A program made the translations under genes and the position numbers. From NCBI GenBank assembly GCA_947561715.1, contig OX387200.1, forward strand, positions 11,720,501 through 11,784,500: 64,000 bases of DNA. The letters are read 5' to 3'. Positions 13,401-28,589 of this stretch are shown piece by piece. The notes beneath the pieces were generated by a model. That model was given only the letters and a program-made list of their open reading frames with translations. It had not been told where the DNA came from and did not search any database. The number at the start of each line of letters is the position of its first letter. Position 1 is the stretch's first letter. The stretch is from Ascidia mentula (Eukaryota > Chordata > Ascidiacea > Phlebobranchia > Ascidiidae).

Positions 13401-14985
13401 TACTGCAAAATGGACAAGTGCTGAAATCGCATAGTTACATACGTTGTGCAACCGCAAAAGCAATACTGGAGTATCAGCGTTTTCCACTGTATAATAAAGC
13501 TTGTACTGCAAAAAAATATTTTTCATCGAAAAGTCATATACTGCAAATTGTAAAAGTGCTGAAATTGCACAGTTGCATACGTTGTGCAACCGCAAAAGCA
13601 ATACTGGAATATCAGCGTTGTCCACTGTATAATAAAGCTTGTACTGCAAAAAAATATTTTTCATCGAAAAGTCATATACTGCAAAATGGACAAGTGCTGA
13701 AATCGCATAGTTACATACGTTGTGCAACCGCATAAGCAATACTGGAATATCAGCGTTGTCCACTGTATAACAAAGCTTGTACTGAAAAAAATTATTTTTT
13801 GTCGAAAAGTCATATACTGCAAAATGGACAAGTGCTGAAATGTCATAATTACATACGTTGTGCAACCGCAAAAGCAATACTGGAGTATCAGCGTTTTCCA
13901 CTGTATAATAAAGCTTGCACTGCAAAAAAATATTTTTCATCGAAAAGTCATATACTGCAAAATAGACAAGTGCTGAAATCTCATAGTTACATACGTTGTG
14001 CAACCGCAAAAGCAATACTGGAGTATCAGCGTTTTCCACTGTATAATAAAGCTTGTACTGAAAAAAAATATTTTTTATCGAAAAGTCATATACTGCAAAA
14101 TGGACAAGTGCTGAAATCGCATAGTTACATACGTTGTGCAACCGCAAAAGCAATACTGGAATATCAGCTTTGTCCACTGTATAACAAAGCTTGTACTGAA
14201 AAAAATTATTTTTTGTCGAAAAGTCATATACTGCAAAATGGACAAGTGCTGAAATCGCACAGTTACATACGTTGTGCAACCGCAAAAGCAATACTGGAAT
14301 ATCAGCGTTGTCCACTGTATAATAAAGCTTGTACTGCAAAAAATATTTTTCATCGAAAAGTCATATACTGCAAAATGCACAAGTGCTGAAATCGCACAGT
14401 TACATACGTTGTGCAACCGCAAAAGCAATACTGGAATATCAGCGTTGTCCACTGTATAATAAAGCTTGTATTGCAAAAAAATGTTTTTCATCGAAAAGTC
14501 ATATACTGCAAAATGGACAAGTGCTGAAATCGCATAGTTACATACGTTGTGCAACCGCAAAAGCAATACTGGTGTATCAGCGTTTTCCACTGTATAATAA
14601 AGCTTGTACTGCAAAAAATATTTTTCATCGAAAAGTCATATACTGCAAAATGCACAAGTGCTGAAATCGCACAGTTACATACGTTGTGCAACCGCAAAAG
14701 CAATACTGGAGTATCAGCGTTTTCCACTGTATAATAAAGCTTGTACTGCAAAAAAATATTTTTCATCGAAAAGTCATATACTGCAAAATGGACAAGTGCT
14801 GAAATCGCACAGTTGCATACGTTGTGCAACCGCAAAAGCAATACTGGTGTATCAGCGTTTTCCACTGTATAATAAAGCTTGTAGTGCAAAAAAATATTTT
14901 TCATCGAAAAGTCATATACTGCAAAATGGACAAGTGCTGAAATCGCATAGTTACATACGTTGTGCAACCGCAAAAGCAATACTGG
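10500..14985 (+). repeat. Duplicated block, copy 2 (5,373-bp offset)
   Basis: Copy of 5130-9610. Small differences are visible, for example TTGTAAAAGTG near 13550 against TTGGAAAAGTG near 8177, and AGCTTGTACTG near 13085 against AGCTTGTTCTG near 7712. Confidence 0.83.
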
Positions 14986-16597
14986 AGTATCAGCGTTTTC
15001 CACTGTATAATAAAGCTTGTAGTGCAAAAAAATATTTTTCATCGAAAAGTCATATACTGCAAAATGGACAAGTGCTGAAATCGCATAGTTACATACGTTG
15101 TGCAACCGCAAAAGCAATACTGGAGTATCAGCGTTTTCCACTGTATAATAAAGCTTGTACTGCAAAAAAATATTTTTCATCGAAAAGTCATATACTGCAA
15201 AATGGACAAGTGCTGAAATCGCATAGTTACATACGTTGTGCAACCGCAAAAGCAATACTGGAATATCAGCGTTGTCCACTGTATAACAAAGCTTGTACTG
15301 AAAAAAATTATTTTTTGTCGAAAAGTCATATACTGCAAAATGGACAAGTGCTGAAATCGCATAGTTACATACGTTGTGCAACCGCAAAAGCAATACTGGA
15401 ATATCAGCGTTGTCCACTGTATAATAAAGCTTGTACTGCAAAAAAATATTTTTCATCGAAAAGTCATATACTGCAAAATGGACAAGTGCTGAAATCGCAT
15501 AGTTACATACGTTGTGCAACCGCAAAAGCAATACTGGAGTATCAGCGTTTTCCACTGTATAATAAAGCTTGTACTGCAAAAAAATATTTTTCATCGAAAA
15601 GTCATATACTGCAAAATGGACAAGTGCTGAAATCGCACAGTTACATACGTTGTGCAACCGCATAAGCAATACTGGAATATCAGCGTTGTCCACTGTATAA
15701 CAAAGCTTGTACTGAAAAAAATTATTTTTTGTCGAAAAGTCATATACTGCAAAATGGACAAGTGCTGAAATGTCATAGTTACATACGTTGTGCAACCGCA
15801 AAAGCAATACTGGAGTATCAGCGTTTTCCACTGTATAATAAAGCTTGCACTGCAAAAAAATATTTTTCATCGAAAAGTCATATACTGCAAAATGGACAAG
15901 TGCTGAAATCTCATAGTTACATACGTTGTGCAACCGCAAAAGCAATACTGGAGTATCAGCGTTTTCCACTGTACAATAAAGCTTGTACTGAAAAAAAATA
16001 TTTTTTATCGAAAAGTCATATACTGCAAAATGGACAAGTGCTGAAATCGCATAGTTACATACGTTGTGCAACCGCAAAAGCAATACAGGAATATCAGCGT
16101 TGTCCACTGTATAATAAAGCTTGTACTGCAAAAAAATATTTTTCATCGAAAAGTCATATACTGCAAAATGGACAAGTGCTGAAATCGCATAGTTACATAC
16201 GTTGTGCAACCGCAAAAGCAATACTGGAGTATCAGCGTTTTCCACTGTATAATAAAGCTTGTACTGCAAAAAAATATTTTTCATCGAAAAGTCATATACT
16301 GCAAAATGGACAAGTGCTGAAATCGCATAGTTACATACGTTGTGCAACCGCAAAAGCAATACTGGAATATCAGCGTTGTCCACTGTATAACAAAGCTTGT
16401 ACTGAAAAAAATTATTTTTTGTCGAAAAGTCATATACTGCAAAATGGACAAGTGCTGAAATCGCATAGTTACATACGTTGTGCAACCGCAAAAGCAATAC
16501 TGGAATATCAGCGTTGTCCACTGTATAATAAAGCTTGTACTGAAAAAAATGTTTTTCATCGAAAAGTCATATACTGCAAAATGGACAAGTGCTGAAA
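14329..16597 (+). repeat. Duplicated block, copy 2 (mate at 272-2540)
   Basis: Second copy of the block described at 272-2540, with the same order of variant monomers. Its start coincides with the end of the 5,373-bp-offset duplication, so two duplication histories overlap here. Confidence 0.87.
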
Positions 16598-18072
16598 TCG
16601 CATAGTTACATACGTTGTGCAACCGCAAAAGCAATACTGGTGTATCAGCGTTTTCCACTGTATAATAAAGCTTGTACTGCAAAATATATTTTTCATCGAA
16701 AAGTCATATACTGCAAAATGCACAAGTGCTGAAATCGCACAGTTACATACGTTGTGCAACCGCAAAAGCAATACTGGTGTATCAGCGTTTTCCACTGTAT
16801 AATAAAGCTTGTAGTGCAAAAAAATATTTTTCATCGAAAAGTCATATACTGCAAAATGGACAAGTGCTGAAATCGCATAGTTACATACGTTGTGCAACCG
16901 CAAAAGCAATACTGGAGTATCAGCGTTTTCCACTGTATAATAAAGCTTGCAGTGCAAAAAAATATTTTTCATCGATAAGTCATATACTGCAAAATGGACA
17001 AGTGCTGAAATCGCATAGTTACATACGTTGTGCAACCGCAAAAGCAATACTGGAGTATCAGCGTTTTCCACTGTATAATAAAGCTTGTACTGCAAAAAAA
17101 TATTTTTCATCGAAAAGTCATATACTGCAAAATGGACAAGTGCTGAAATCGCATAGTTACATACGTTGTGCAACCGCAAAAGCAATACTGGAATATCAGC
17201 GTTGTCCACTGTATAACAAAGCTTGTACTGAAAAAAATTATTTTTTGTCGAAAAGTCATATACTGCAAAATGGACAAGTGCTGAAATCGCATAGTTACAT
17301 ACGTTGTGCAACCGCAAAAGCAATACTGGAATATCAGCGTTGTCCACTGTATAATAAAGCTTGTACTGCAAAAAAATATTTTTCATCGAAAAGTCATATA
17401 CTGCAAAATGGACAAGTGCTGAAATCGCATAGTTACATACGTTGTGCAACCGCAAAAGCAATACTGGAGTATCAGCGTTTTCCACTGTATAATAAAGCTT
17501 GTACTGCAAAAAAATATTTTTCATCGAAAAGTCATATACTGCAAAATGGACAAGTGCTGAAATCGCATAGTTACATACGTTGTGCAACCGCATAAGCAAT
17601 ACTGGAATATCAGCGTTGTCCACTGTATAACAAAGCTTGTACTGAAAAAAATTATTTTTTGTCGAAAAGTCATATACTGCAAAATGGACAAGTGCTGAAA
17701 TGTCATAGTTACATACGTTGTGCAACCGCAAAAGCAATACTGGAGTATCAGCGTTTTCCACTGTATAATAAAGCTTGCACTGCAAAAAAATATTTTTCAT
17801 CGAAAAGTCATATACTGCAAAATGGACAAGTGCTGAAATCGCATAGTTACATACGTTGTGCAACCGCAAAAGCAATACTGGAATATCAGCGTTGTCCACT
17901 GTATAATAAAGCTTGTACTGCAAAAAAATATTTTTCATCGAAAAGTCATATACTGCAAAATGGACAAGTGCTGAAATCGCATAGTTACATACGTTGTGCA
18001 ACCGCAAAAGCAATACTGGAGTATCAGCGTTTTCCACTGTATAATAAAGCTTGTACTGCAAAAAAATATTTT

Positions 18073-21000
18073 TCATCGAAAAGTCATATACTGCAAAATG
18101 GACAAGTGCTGAAATCGCATAGTTACATACGTTGTGCAACCGCAAAAGCAATACTGGAATATCAGCGTTGTCCACTGTATAACAAAGCTTGTACTGAAAA
18201 AAATTATTTTTTGTCGAAAAGTCATATACTGCAAAATGGACAAGTGCTGAAATCGCATAGTTACATACGTTGTGCAACCGCAAAAGCAATACTGGAATAT
18301 CAGCGTTGTCCACTGTATAATAAAGCTTGTACTGAAAAAAATATTTTTCATCGAAAAGTCATATACTGCAAAATGGACAAGTGCTGAAATCGCATAGTTA
18401 CATACGTTGTGCAACCGCAAAAGCAATACTGGAGTATCAGCGTTTTCCACTGTATAATAAAGCTTGTACTGCAAAAAATTATTTTTTATCGAAAAGTCAT
18501 ATACTGCAAAACGGACAAGTACTGAAATCTCATAGTTTCATACGTTGTGCAACCGCAAAAGCAATACTGGAGTATCAGCGTTTTCCACTGTATAATAAAG
18601 CTTGTACTGCAAAAAAATATTTTTCATCGAAAAGTCATATACTGCAAAATGGACAAGTGCTGAAATCGCATAGTTACATACGTTGTGCAACCGCAAAAGC
18701 AATACTGGAATATCAGCGTTGTCCACTGTATAATAAAGCTTGTACTGCAAAAAAATATTTTTCATCGAAAAGTCATATACTGCAAAATGGACAAGTGCTG
18801 AAATCGCATAGTTGCATACGTTGTGCAACCGCAAAAGCAATACTGGAGTATCAGCGTTTTCCCCTGTATAATAAAGCTTGTACTGCAAAAAAATATTTTT
18901 TATCGAAAAGTCATATACTGCAAAATAGACAAGTGCTGAAATCGCATTGTTACATACGTTGTGCAACCGCATAAGCAATACTGGAATATCAGCGTTGTCC
19001 ACTGTATAACAAAGCTTGTACTGAAAAAAATTATTTTTTGTCGAAAAGTCATATACTGCAAAATGGACAAGTGCTGAAATGTCATAGTTACATACGTTGT
19101 GCAACCGCAAAAGCAATACTGGAGTATCAGCGTTTTCCACTGTATAATAAAGCTTGCACTGCAAAAAAATATTTTTCATCGAAAAGTCATATACTGCAAA
19201 ATGGACAAGTGCTGAAATCGCATAGTTACATACGTTGTGCAACCGCAAAAGCAATACTGGAATATCAGCGTTGTCCACTGTATAATAAAGCTTGTACTGC
19301 AAAAAAATATTTTTCATCGAAAAGTCATATACTGCAAAATGGACAAGTGCTGAAATCGCATAGTTACATACGTTGTGCAACCGCAAAAGCAATACTGGAA
19401 TATCAGCGTTGTCCACTGTATAACAAAGCTTGTACTGAAAAAAATTATTTTTTGTCGAAAAGTCATATACTGCAAAATGGACAAGTGCTGAAATCGCATA
19501 GTTACATACGTTGTGCAACCGCAAAAGCAATACTGGAATATCAGCGTTGTCCACTGTATAATAAAGCTTGTACTGCAAAAAAATATTTTTCATCGAAAAG
19601 TCATATACTGCAAAATGGACAAGTGCTGAAATCGCATAGTTACATACGTTGTGCAACCGCAAAAGCAATACTGGAGTATCAGCGTTTTCCACTGTATAAT
19701 AAAGCTTGTACTGCAAAAAAATATTTTTCATCGAAAAGTCATATACTGCAAAATGGACAAGTGCTGAAATCGCATAGTTACATACGTTGTGCAACCGCAA
19801 AAGCAATACTGGAATATCAGCGTTGTCCACTGTATAACAAAGCTTGTACTGAAAAAAATTATTTTTTGTCGAAAAGTCATATACTGCAAAATGGACAAGT
19901 GCTGAAATCGCATAGTTACATACGTTGTGCAACCGCAAAAGCAATACTGGAATATCAGCGTTGTCCACTGTATAATAAAGCTTGTACTGAAAAAAATATT
20001 TTTCATCGAAAAGTCATATACTGCAAAATGGACAAGTGCTGAAATCGCATAGTTACATACGTTGTGCAACCGCAAAAGCAATACTGGAGTATCAGCGTTT
20101 TCCACTGTATAATAAAGCTTGTACTGCAAAAAATTATTTTTTATCGAAAAGTCATATACTGCAAAACGGACAAGTACTGAAATCTCATAGTTTCATACGT
20201 TGTGCAACCGCAAAAGCAATACTGGAGTATCAGCGTTTTCCACTGTATAATAAAGCTTGTACTGCAAAAAAATATTTTTCATCGAAAAGTCATATACTGC
20301 CAAATGGACAAGTGCTGAAATCGCATAGTTACATACGTTGTGCAACCGCAAAAGCAATACTGGAATATCAGCGTTGTCCACTGTATAATAAAGCTTGTAC
20401 TGCAAAAAAATATTTTTCATCGAAAAGTCATATACTGCAAAATGGACAAGTGCTGAAATCGCATAGTTGCATACGTTGTGCAACCGCAAAAGCAATACTG
20501 GAGTATCAGCGTTTTCCCCTGTATAATAAAGCTTGTACTGCAAAAAAATATTTTTTATCGAAAAGTCATATACTGCAAAATAGACAAGTGCTGAAATCGC
20601 ATTGTTACATACGTTGTGCAACCGCATAAGCAATACTGGAATATCAGCGTTGTCCACTGTATAACAAAGCTTGTACTGAAAAAAATTATTTTTTGTCGAA
20701 AAGTCATATACTGCAAAATGGACAAGTGCTGAAATGTCATAGTTACATACGTTGTGCAACCGCAAAAGCAATACTGGAGTATCAGCGTTTTCCACTGTAT
20801 AATAAAGCTTGCACTGCAAAAAAATATTTTTCATCGAAAAGTCATATACTGCAAAATGGACAAGTGCTGAAATCGCATAGTTACATACGTTGTGCAACCG
20901 CAAAAGCAATACTGGAATATCAGCGTTGTCCACTGTATAATAAAGCTTGTACTGCAAAAAAATATTTTTCATCGAAAAGTCATATACTGCAAAATGGACA

Positions 21001-21382
21001 AGTGCTGAAATCGCATAGTTACATACGTTGTGCAACCGCAAAAGCAATACTGGAGTATCAGCGTTTTCCACTGTATAATAAAGCTTGTACTGCAAAAAAA
21101 TATTTTTCATCTAAAAGTCATATACTGCAAAATGGACAAGTGCTGAAATCGCATAGTTACATACGTTGTGCAACCGCAAAAGCAATACTGGAATATCAGC
21201 GTTGTCCACTGTATAACAAAGCTTGTACTGAAAAAAATTATTTTTTGTCGAAAAGTCATATACTGCAAAATGGACAAGTGCTGAAATCGCATAGTTACAT
21301 ACGTTGTGCAACCGCAAAAGCAATACTGGAATATCAGCGTTGTCCACTGTATAATAAAGCTTGTACTGCAAAAAATATTTTT
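18073..21382 (+). repeat. 1,655-bp higher-order repeat, two more tandem copies
   Basis: The same 12-monomer unit as at 2.2-7.2 kb, with matching marker variants at 18073 and 19728 and at 18381 and 20036, again 1,655 bp apart. A further single copy of the same marker run begins at 11215. The second copy carries small private changes, such as CTGCCAAATGG near 20300 and CATCTAAAAG near 21110, so it has begun to diverge. Confidence 0.87.
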
Positions 21383-23639
21383 CATCGAAAAGTCATATAC
21401 TGCAAAATGGACAAGTGCTGAAATCGCATAGTTACATACGTTGTGCAACCGCAAAAGCAATACTGGAGTATCAGCGTTTTCCACTGTATAATAAAGCTTG
21501 TACTGCAAAAAAATATTTTTCATCGAAAAGTCATATACTGCAAAATGGACAAGTGCTGAAATCGCATAGTTACATACGTTGTGCAACCGCAAAAGCAATA
21601 CTGGAATATCAGCGTTGTCCACTGTATAATAAAGCTTGTACTGCAAAAAAATATTTTTCATCGAAAAGTCATATACTGCAAAATGGACAAGTGCTGAAAT
21701 CGCATAGTTGCATACGTTGTGCAACCGCAAAAGCAATACTGGAGTATCAGCGTTTTCCCCTGTATAATAAAGCTTGTACTGCAAAAATATATTTTTTATC
21801 GAAAAGTCATATACTGCAAAATAGACAAGTGCTGAAATCGCACAGTTGCATACGTTGTGCAACCGCAAAAGCAATACTGGAATACCAGCGTTTTCCACTG
21901 TTAAAGCTTGTACTGAAAAAAACTATTTTTTATCGAAAAGTCATATACTGCAAAATGGACAAGTACTGAAATCTCATTGTTTCATACGTTGTGCAACCGC
22001 AAAAGCAATACTGGAGTACCAGCGTTTTCCACTGTATAATAAAGCTTGTACTGAAAAAAATTATTTTTTATCGAAAAGTCATATACTGCCAAATGGACAA
22101 GTACTGAAATCTCATAGTTTCATACGTTGTGCAACCGCAAAAGCAATACTGGAATATCAGCGTTTTCCACTGTATAATAAAGCTTGTACTGCAAAAAAAT
22201 ATTTTTCATCGAAAAGTCATATACTGCAAAATGGACAAGTGCTGAAATCGCATAGTTACATACGTTGTGCAACCGCAAAAGCAATACTGGAGTATCAGCG
22301 TTTTCCACTGTATAATAAAGCTTGTACTGCAAAAAAATATTTTTCATCGAAAAGTCATATACTGCAAATTGGAAAAGTGCTGAAATTGCACAGTTGCATA
22401 CGTTGTGCAACCGCAAAAGCAATACTGGAATATCAGCGTTGTCCACTGTATAATAAAGCTTGTACTGCAAAAAAATATTTTTCATCGAAAAGTCATATAC
22501 TGCAAAATGGACAAGTGCTGAAATCGCATAGTTACATACGTTGTGCAACCGCATAAGCAATACTGGAATATCAGCGTTGTCCACTGTATAACAAAGCTTG
22601 TACTGAAAAAAATTATTTTTTGTCGAAAAGTCATATACTGCAAAATGGACAAGTGCTGAAATGTCATAATTACATACGTTGTGCAACCGCAAAAGCAATA
22701 CTGGAGTATCAGCGTTTTCCACTGTATAATAAAGCTTGCACTGCAAAAAAATATTTTTCATCGAAAAGTCATATACTGCAAAATAGACAAGTGCTGAAAT
22801 CTCATAGTTACATACGTTGTGCAACCGCAAAAGCAATACTGGAGTATCAGCGTTTTCCACTGTATAATAAAGCTTGTACTGAAAAAAAATATTTTTTATC
22901 GAAAAGTCATATACTGTAAAATGGACAAGTGCTGAAATCGCATAGTTACATACGTTGTGCAACCGCAAAAGCAATACTGGAATATCAGCTTTGTCCACTG
23001 TATAACAAAGCTTGTACTGAAAAAAATTATTTTTTGTCGAAAAGTCATATACTACAAAATGGACAAGTGCTGAAATCGCATAGTTACATACGTTGTGCAA
23101 CCGCAAAAGCAATACTGGAATATCAGCGTTGTCCACTGTATAATAAAGCTTGTACTGAAAAAAATATTTTTCATCGAAAAGTCATATACTGCAAAATGGA
23201 CAAGTGCTGAAATCGCATAGTTACATACGTTGTGCAACCGCAAAAGCAATACTGGAGTATCAGCGTTTTCCACTGTATAATAAAGCTTGTACTGCAAAAA
23301 ATTATTTTTTATCGAAAAGTCATATACTGCAAAACGGACAAGTACTGAAATCTCATAGTTTCATACGTTGTGCAACCGCAAAAGCAATACTGGAGTATCA
23401 GCGTTTTCCACTGTATAATAAAGCTTGTACTGCAAAAAAATATTTTTCATCGAAAAGTCATATACTGCAAAATGGACAAGTGCTGAAATCGCATAGTTAC
23501 ATACGTTGTGCAACCGCAAAAGCAATACTGGAATATCAGCGTTGTCCACTGTATAATAAAGCTTGTACTGCAAAAAAATATTTTTCATCGAAAAGTCATA
23601 TACTGCAAAATGGACAAGTGCTGAAATCGCATAGTTACA

Positions 23640-26450
23640 TACGTTGTGCAACCGCAAAAGCAATACTGGAATATCAGCGTTGTCCACTGTATAATAAAGC
23701 TTGTACTGCAAAAAATATTTTTCATCGAAAAGTCATATACTGCAAAATGGACAAGTGCTGAAATCGCATAGTTACATACGTTGTGCAACCGCAAAAGCAA
23801 TACTGGAGTATCAGCGTTTTCCACTGTATAATAAAGCTTGTACTGCAAAAAAATATTTTTCATCGAAAAGTCATATACTGCAAAATGGACAAGTGCTGAA
23901 ATCGCATAGTTGCATACGTTGTGCAACCGCAAAAGCAATACTGGAGTATCAGCGTTTTCCCCTGTATAATAAAGCTTGTACTGCAAAAAAATATTTTTTA
24001 TCGAAAAGTCATATACTGCAAAATAGACAAGTGCTGAAATCGCACAGTTGCATACGTTGTGCAACCGCAAAAGCAATACTGGAATACCAGCGTTTTCCAC
24101 TGTTAAAGCTTGTACTGCAAAAAATATTTTTCATCGAAAAGTCATATACTGCAAAATGGACAAGTGCTGAAATCGCATAGTTACATACGTTGTGCAACCG
24201 CAAAAGCAATACTGGAGTATCAGCGTTTTCCACTGTATAATAAAGCTTGTACTGCAAAAAAATATTTTTCATCGAAAAGTCATATACTGCAAAATGGACA
24301 AGTGCTGAAATCGCATAGTTGCATACGTTGTGCAACCGCAAAAGCAATACTGGAGTATCAGCGTTTTCCCCTGTATAATAAAGCTTGTACTGCAAAAAAA
24401 TATTTTTTATCGAAAAGTCATATACTGCAAAATAGACAAGTGCTGAAATCGCACAGTTGCATACGTTGTGCAACCGCAAAAGCAATACTGGAATACCAGC
24501 GTTTTCCACTGTTAAAGCTTGTACTGAAAAAAATTATTTTTTATCGAAAAGTCATATACTGCAAAATGGACAAGTACTGAAATCTCATTGTTTCATACGT
24601 TGTGCAACTGCAAAAGCAATACTGGAGTACCAGCGTTTTCCACTGTATAATAAAGCTTGTACTGAAAAAAAATATTTTTTATCGAAAAGTCATATACTGC
24701 AAAATGGACAAGTACTGAAATCTCATAGTTTCATACGTTGTGCAACCGCAAAAGCAATACTGGAATATCAGCGTTGTCCACTGTATAATAAAGCTTGTAC
24801 TGCAAAAAAATATTTTTCATCGGAAAGTCATATACTGCAAAATGGACAAGTGCTGAAATCGCATAGTTACATACGTTGTGCAACCGCAAAAGCAATACTG
24901 GAATATCAGCGTTGTCCACTGTATAATAAAGCTTGTACTGAAAAAAAATATTTTTCATCGAAAAGTCATATACTGCAAAATGGACAAGTGCTGAAATCGC
25001 ATAGTTACATACGTTGTGCAACCGCAAAAGCAATACTGGAGTATCAGCGTTTTCCACTGTATAATAAAGCTTGTACTGCAAAAAAATATTTTTCATCGAA
25101 AAGTCATATACTGCAAAATGGACAAGTGCTGAAATCGCATAGTTACATACGTTGTGCAACCGCAAAAGCAATACTGGAATATCAGCGTTGTCCACTGTAT
25201 AACAAAGCTTGTACTGAAAAAAATTATTTTTTGTCGAAAAGTCATATACTGCAAAATGGACAAGTGCTGAAATCGCATAGTTACATACGTTGTGCAACCG
25301 CAAAAGCAATACTGGAATATCAGCGTTGTCCACTGTATAATAAAGCTTGTACTGCAAAAAATATTTTTCATCGAAAAGTCATATACTGCAAAATAGACAA
25401 GTGCTGAAATCGCACAGTTGCATACGTTGTGCAACCGCAAAAGCAATACTGGAATACCAGCGTTTTCCACTGTTAAAGCTTGTACTGAAAAAAATTATTT
25501 TTTATCGAAAAGTCATATACTGCAAAATGGACAAGTACTGAAATCTCATTGTTTCATACGTTGTGCAACCGCAAAAGCAATACTGGAGTACCAGCGTTTT
25601 CCACTGTATAATAAAGCTTGTACTGAAAAAAATTATTTTTTATCGAAAAGTCATATACTGCCAAATGGACAAGTACTGAAATCTCATAGTTTCATACGTT
25701 GTGCAACCGCAAAAGCAATACTGGAATATCAGCGTTTTCCACTGTATAATAAAGCTTGTACTGCAAAAAAATATTTTTCATCGAAAAGTCATATACTGCA
25801 AAATGGACAAGTGCTGAAATCGCATAGTTACATACGTTGTGCAACTGCAAAAGCAATACTGGAGTATCAGCGTTTTCCACTGTATAATAAAGCTTGTACT
25901 GCAAAAAAATATTTTTCATCGAAAAGTCATATACTGCAAATTGGAAAAGTGCTGAAATTGCACAGTTGCATACGTTGTGCAACCGCAAAAGCAATACTGG
26001 AATATCAGCGTTGTCCACTGTATAATAAAGCTTGTACTGCAAAAAAATATTTTTCATCGAAAAGTCATATACTGCAAAATGGACAAGTGCTGAAATCGCA
26101 TAGTTACATAGGTTGTGCAACCGCATAAGCAATACTGGAATATCAGCGTTGTCCACTGTATAACAAAGCTTGTACTGAAAAAAATTATTTTTTGTCGAAA
26201 AGTCATATACTGCAAAATGGACAAGTGCTGAAATGTCATAGTTACATACGTTGTGCAACCGCAAAAGCAATACTGGAGTATCAGCGTTTTCCACTGTATA
26301 ATAAAGCTTGCACTGCAAAAAAATATTTTTCATCGAAAAGTCATATACTGCAAAATAGACAAGTGCTGAAATCTCATAGTTACATACGTTGTGCAACCGC
26401 AAAAGCAATACTGGAGTATCAGCGTTTTCCACTGTATAATAAAGCTTGTA
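23640..26450 (+). repeat. Duplicated block, copy 1 (4,952-bp offset; mate at about 28590-31400)
   Basis: Variants stay in step with the region 4,952 bp downstream (23701 and 28653, 24457 and 29409, 25418 and 30370). Diagnostic shared changes include CATCGGAAAG (near 24822 and 29774), TGCAACTGCAAAAGC (near 24603 and 29556) and CATAGGTTGTGC (near 26107 and 31060). Two 134-bp monomers (near 24100 and 24510) fall inside the block. Confidence 0.85.
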
Positions 26451-28589
26451 CTGCAAAAAAATATTTTTCATCGAAAAGTCATATACTGCAAATTGGAAAA
26501 GTGCTGAAATTGCACAGTTGCATACGTTGTGCAACCGCAAAAGCAATACTGGAATATCAGCGTTGTCCACTGTATAATAAAGCTTGTACTGCAAAAAAAT
26601 ATTTTTCATCGAAAAGTCATATACTGCAAAATGGACAAGTGCTGAAATCGCATAGTTACATACGTTGTGCAACCGCATAAGCAATACTGGAATATCAGCG
26701 TTGTCCACTGTATAACAAAGCTTGTACTGAAAAAAATTATTTTTTGTCGAAAAGTCATATACTGCAAAATGGACAAGTGCTGAAATGTCATAATTACATA
26801 CGTTGTGCAACCGCAAAAGCAATACTGGAGTATCAGCGTTTTCCACTGTATAATAAAGCTTGCACTGCAAAAAAATATTTTTCATCGAAAAGTCATATAC
26901 TGCAAAATAGACAAGTGCTGAAATCTCATAGTTACATACGTTGTGCAACCGCAAAAGCAATACTGGAGTATCAGCGTTTTCCACTGTATAATAAAGCTTG
27001 TACTGAAAAAAAATATTTTTTATCGAAAAGTCATATACTGCAAAATGGACAAGTGCTGAAATCGCATAGTTACATACGTTGTGCAACCGCAAAAGCAATA
27101 CTGGAATATCAGCTTTGTCCACTGTATAACAAAGCTTGTACTGAAAAAAATTATTTTTTGTCGAAAAGTCATATACTACAAAATGGACAAGTGCTGAAAT
27201 CGCATAGTTACATACGTTGTGCAACCGCAAAAGCAATACTGGAATATCAGCGTTGTCCACTGTATAATAAAGCTTGTACTGAAAAAAATATTTTTCATCG
27301 AAAAGTCATATACTGCAAAATGGACAAGTGCTGAAATCGCATAGTTACATACGTTGTGCAACCGCAAAAGCAATACTGGAGTATCAGCGTTTTCCACTGT
27401 ATAATAAAGCTTGTACTGCAAAAAATTATTTTTTATCGAAAAGTCATATACTGCAAAACGGACAAGTACTGAAATCTCATAGTTTCATACGTTGTGCAAC
27501 CGCAAAAGCAATACTGGAGTATCAGCGTTTTCCACTGTATAATAAAGCTTGTACTGCAAAAAAATATTTTTCATCGAAAAGTCATATATTGCAAAATGGA
27601 CAAGTGCTGAAATCGCATAGTTACATACGTTGTGCAACCGCAAAAGCAATACTGGAATATCAGCGTTGTCCACTGTATAATAAAGCTTGTACTGCAAACA
27701 AATATTTTTCATCGAAAAGTCATATACTGCAAAATGGACAAGTGCTGAAATCGCATAGTTGCATACGTTGTGCAACCGCAAAAGCAATACTGGAGTATCA
27801 GCGTTTTCCCCTGTATAATAAAGCTTGTACTGCAAAAAAATATTTTTTATCGAAAAGTCATATACTGCAAAATAGACAAGTGCTGAAATCGCATAGTTAC
27901 ATACGTTGTGCAACCGCATAAGCAATACTGGAATATCAGCGTTGTCCACTGTATAACAAAGCTTGTACTGAAAAAAATTATTTTTTGTCGAAAAGTCATA
28001 TACTGCAAAATGGACAAGTGCTGAAATGTCATAGTTACATACGTTGTGCAACCGCAAAAGCAATACTGGAGTATCAGCGTTTTCCACTGTATAATAAAGC
28101 TTGCACTGCAAAAAAATATTTTTCATCGAAAAGTCATATACTGCAAAATGGACAAGTGCTGAAATCGCATAGTTACATACGTTGTGCAACCGCAAAAGCA
28201 ATACTGGAATATCAGCGTTGTCCACTGTATAATAAAGCTTGTACTGCAAAAAAATATTTTTCATCGAAAAGTCATATACTGCAAAATGGACAAGTGCTGA
28301 AATCGCATAGTTACATACGTTGTGCAACCGCAAAAGCAATACTGGAGTATCAGCGTTTTCCACTGTATAATAAAGCTTGTACTGCAAAAAAATATTTTTC
28401 ATCGAAAAGTCATATACTGCAAAATGGACAAGTGCTGAAATCGCATAGTTACATACGTTGTGCAACCGCAAAAGCAATACTGGAATATCAGCGTTGTCCA
28501 CTGTATAACAAAGCTTGTACTGAAAAAAATTATTTTTTGTCGAAAAGTCATATACTGCAAAATGGACAAGTGCTGAAATCGCATAGTTA

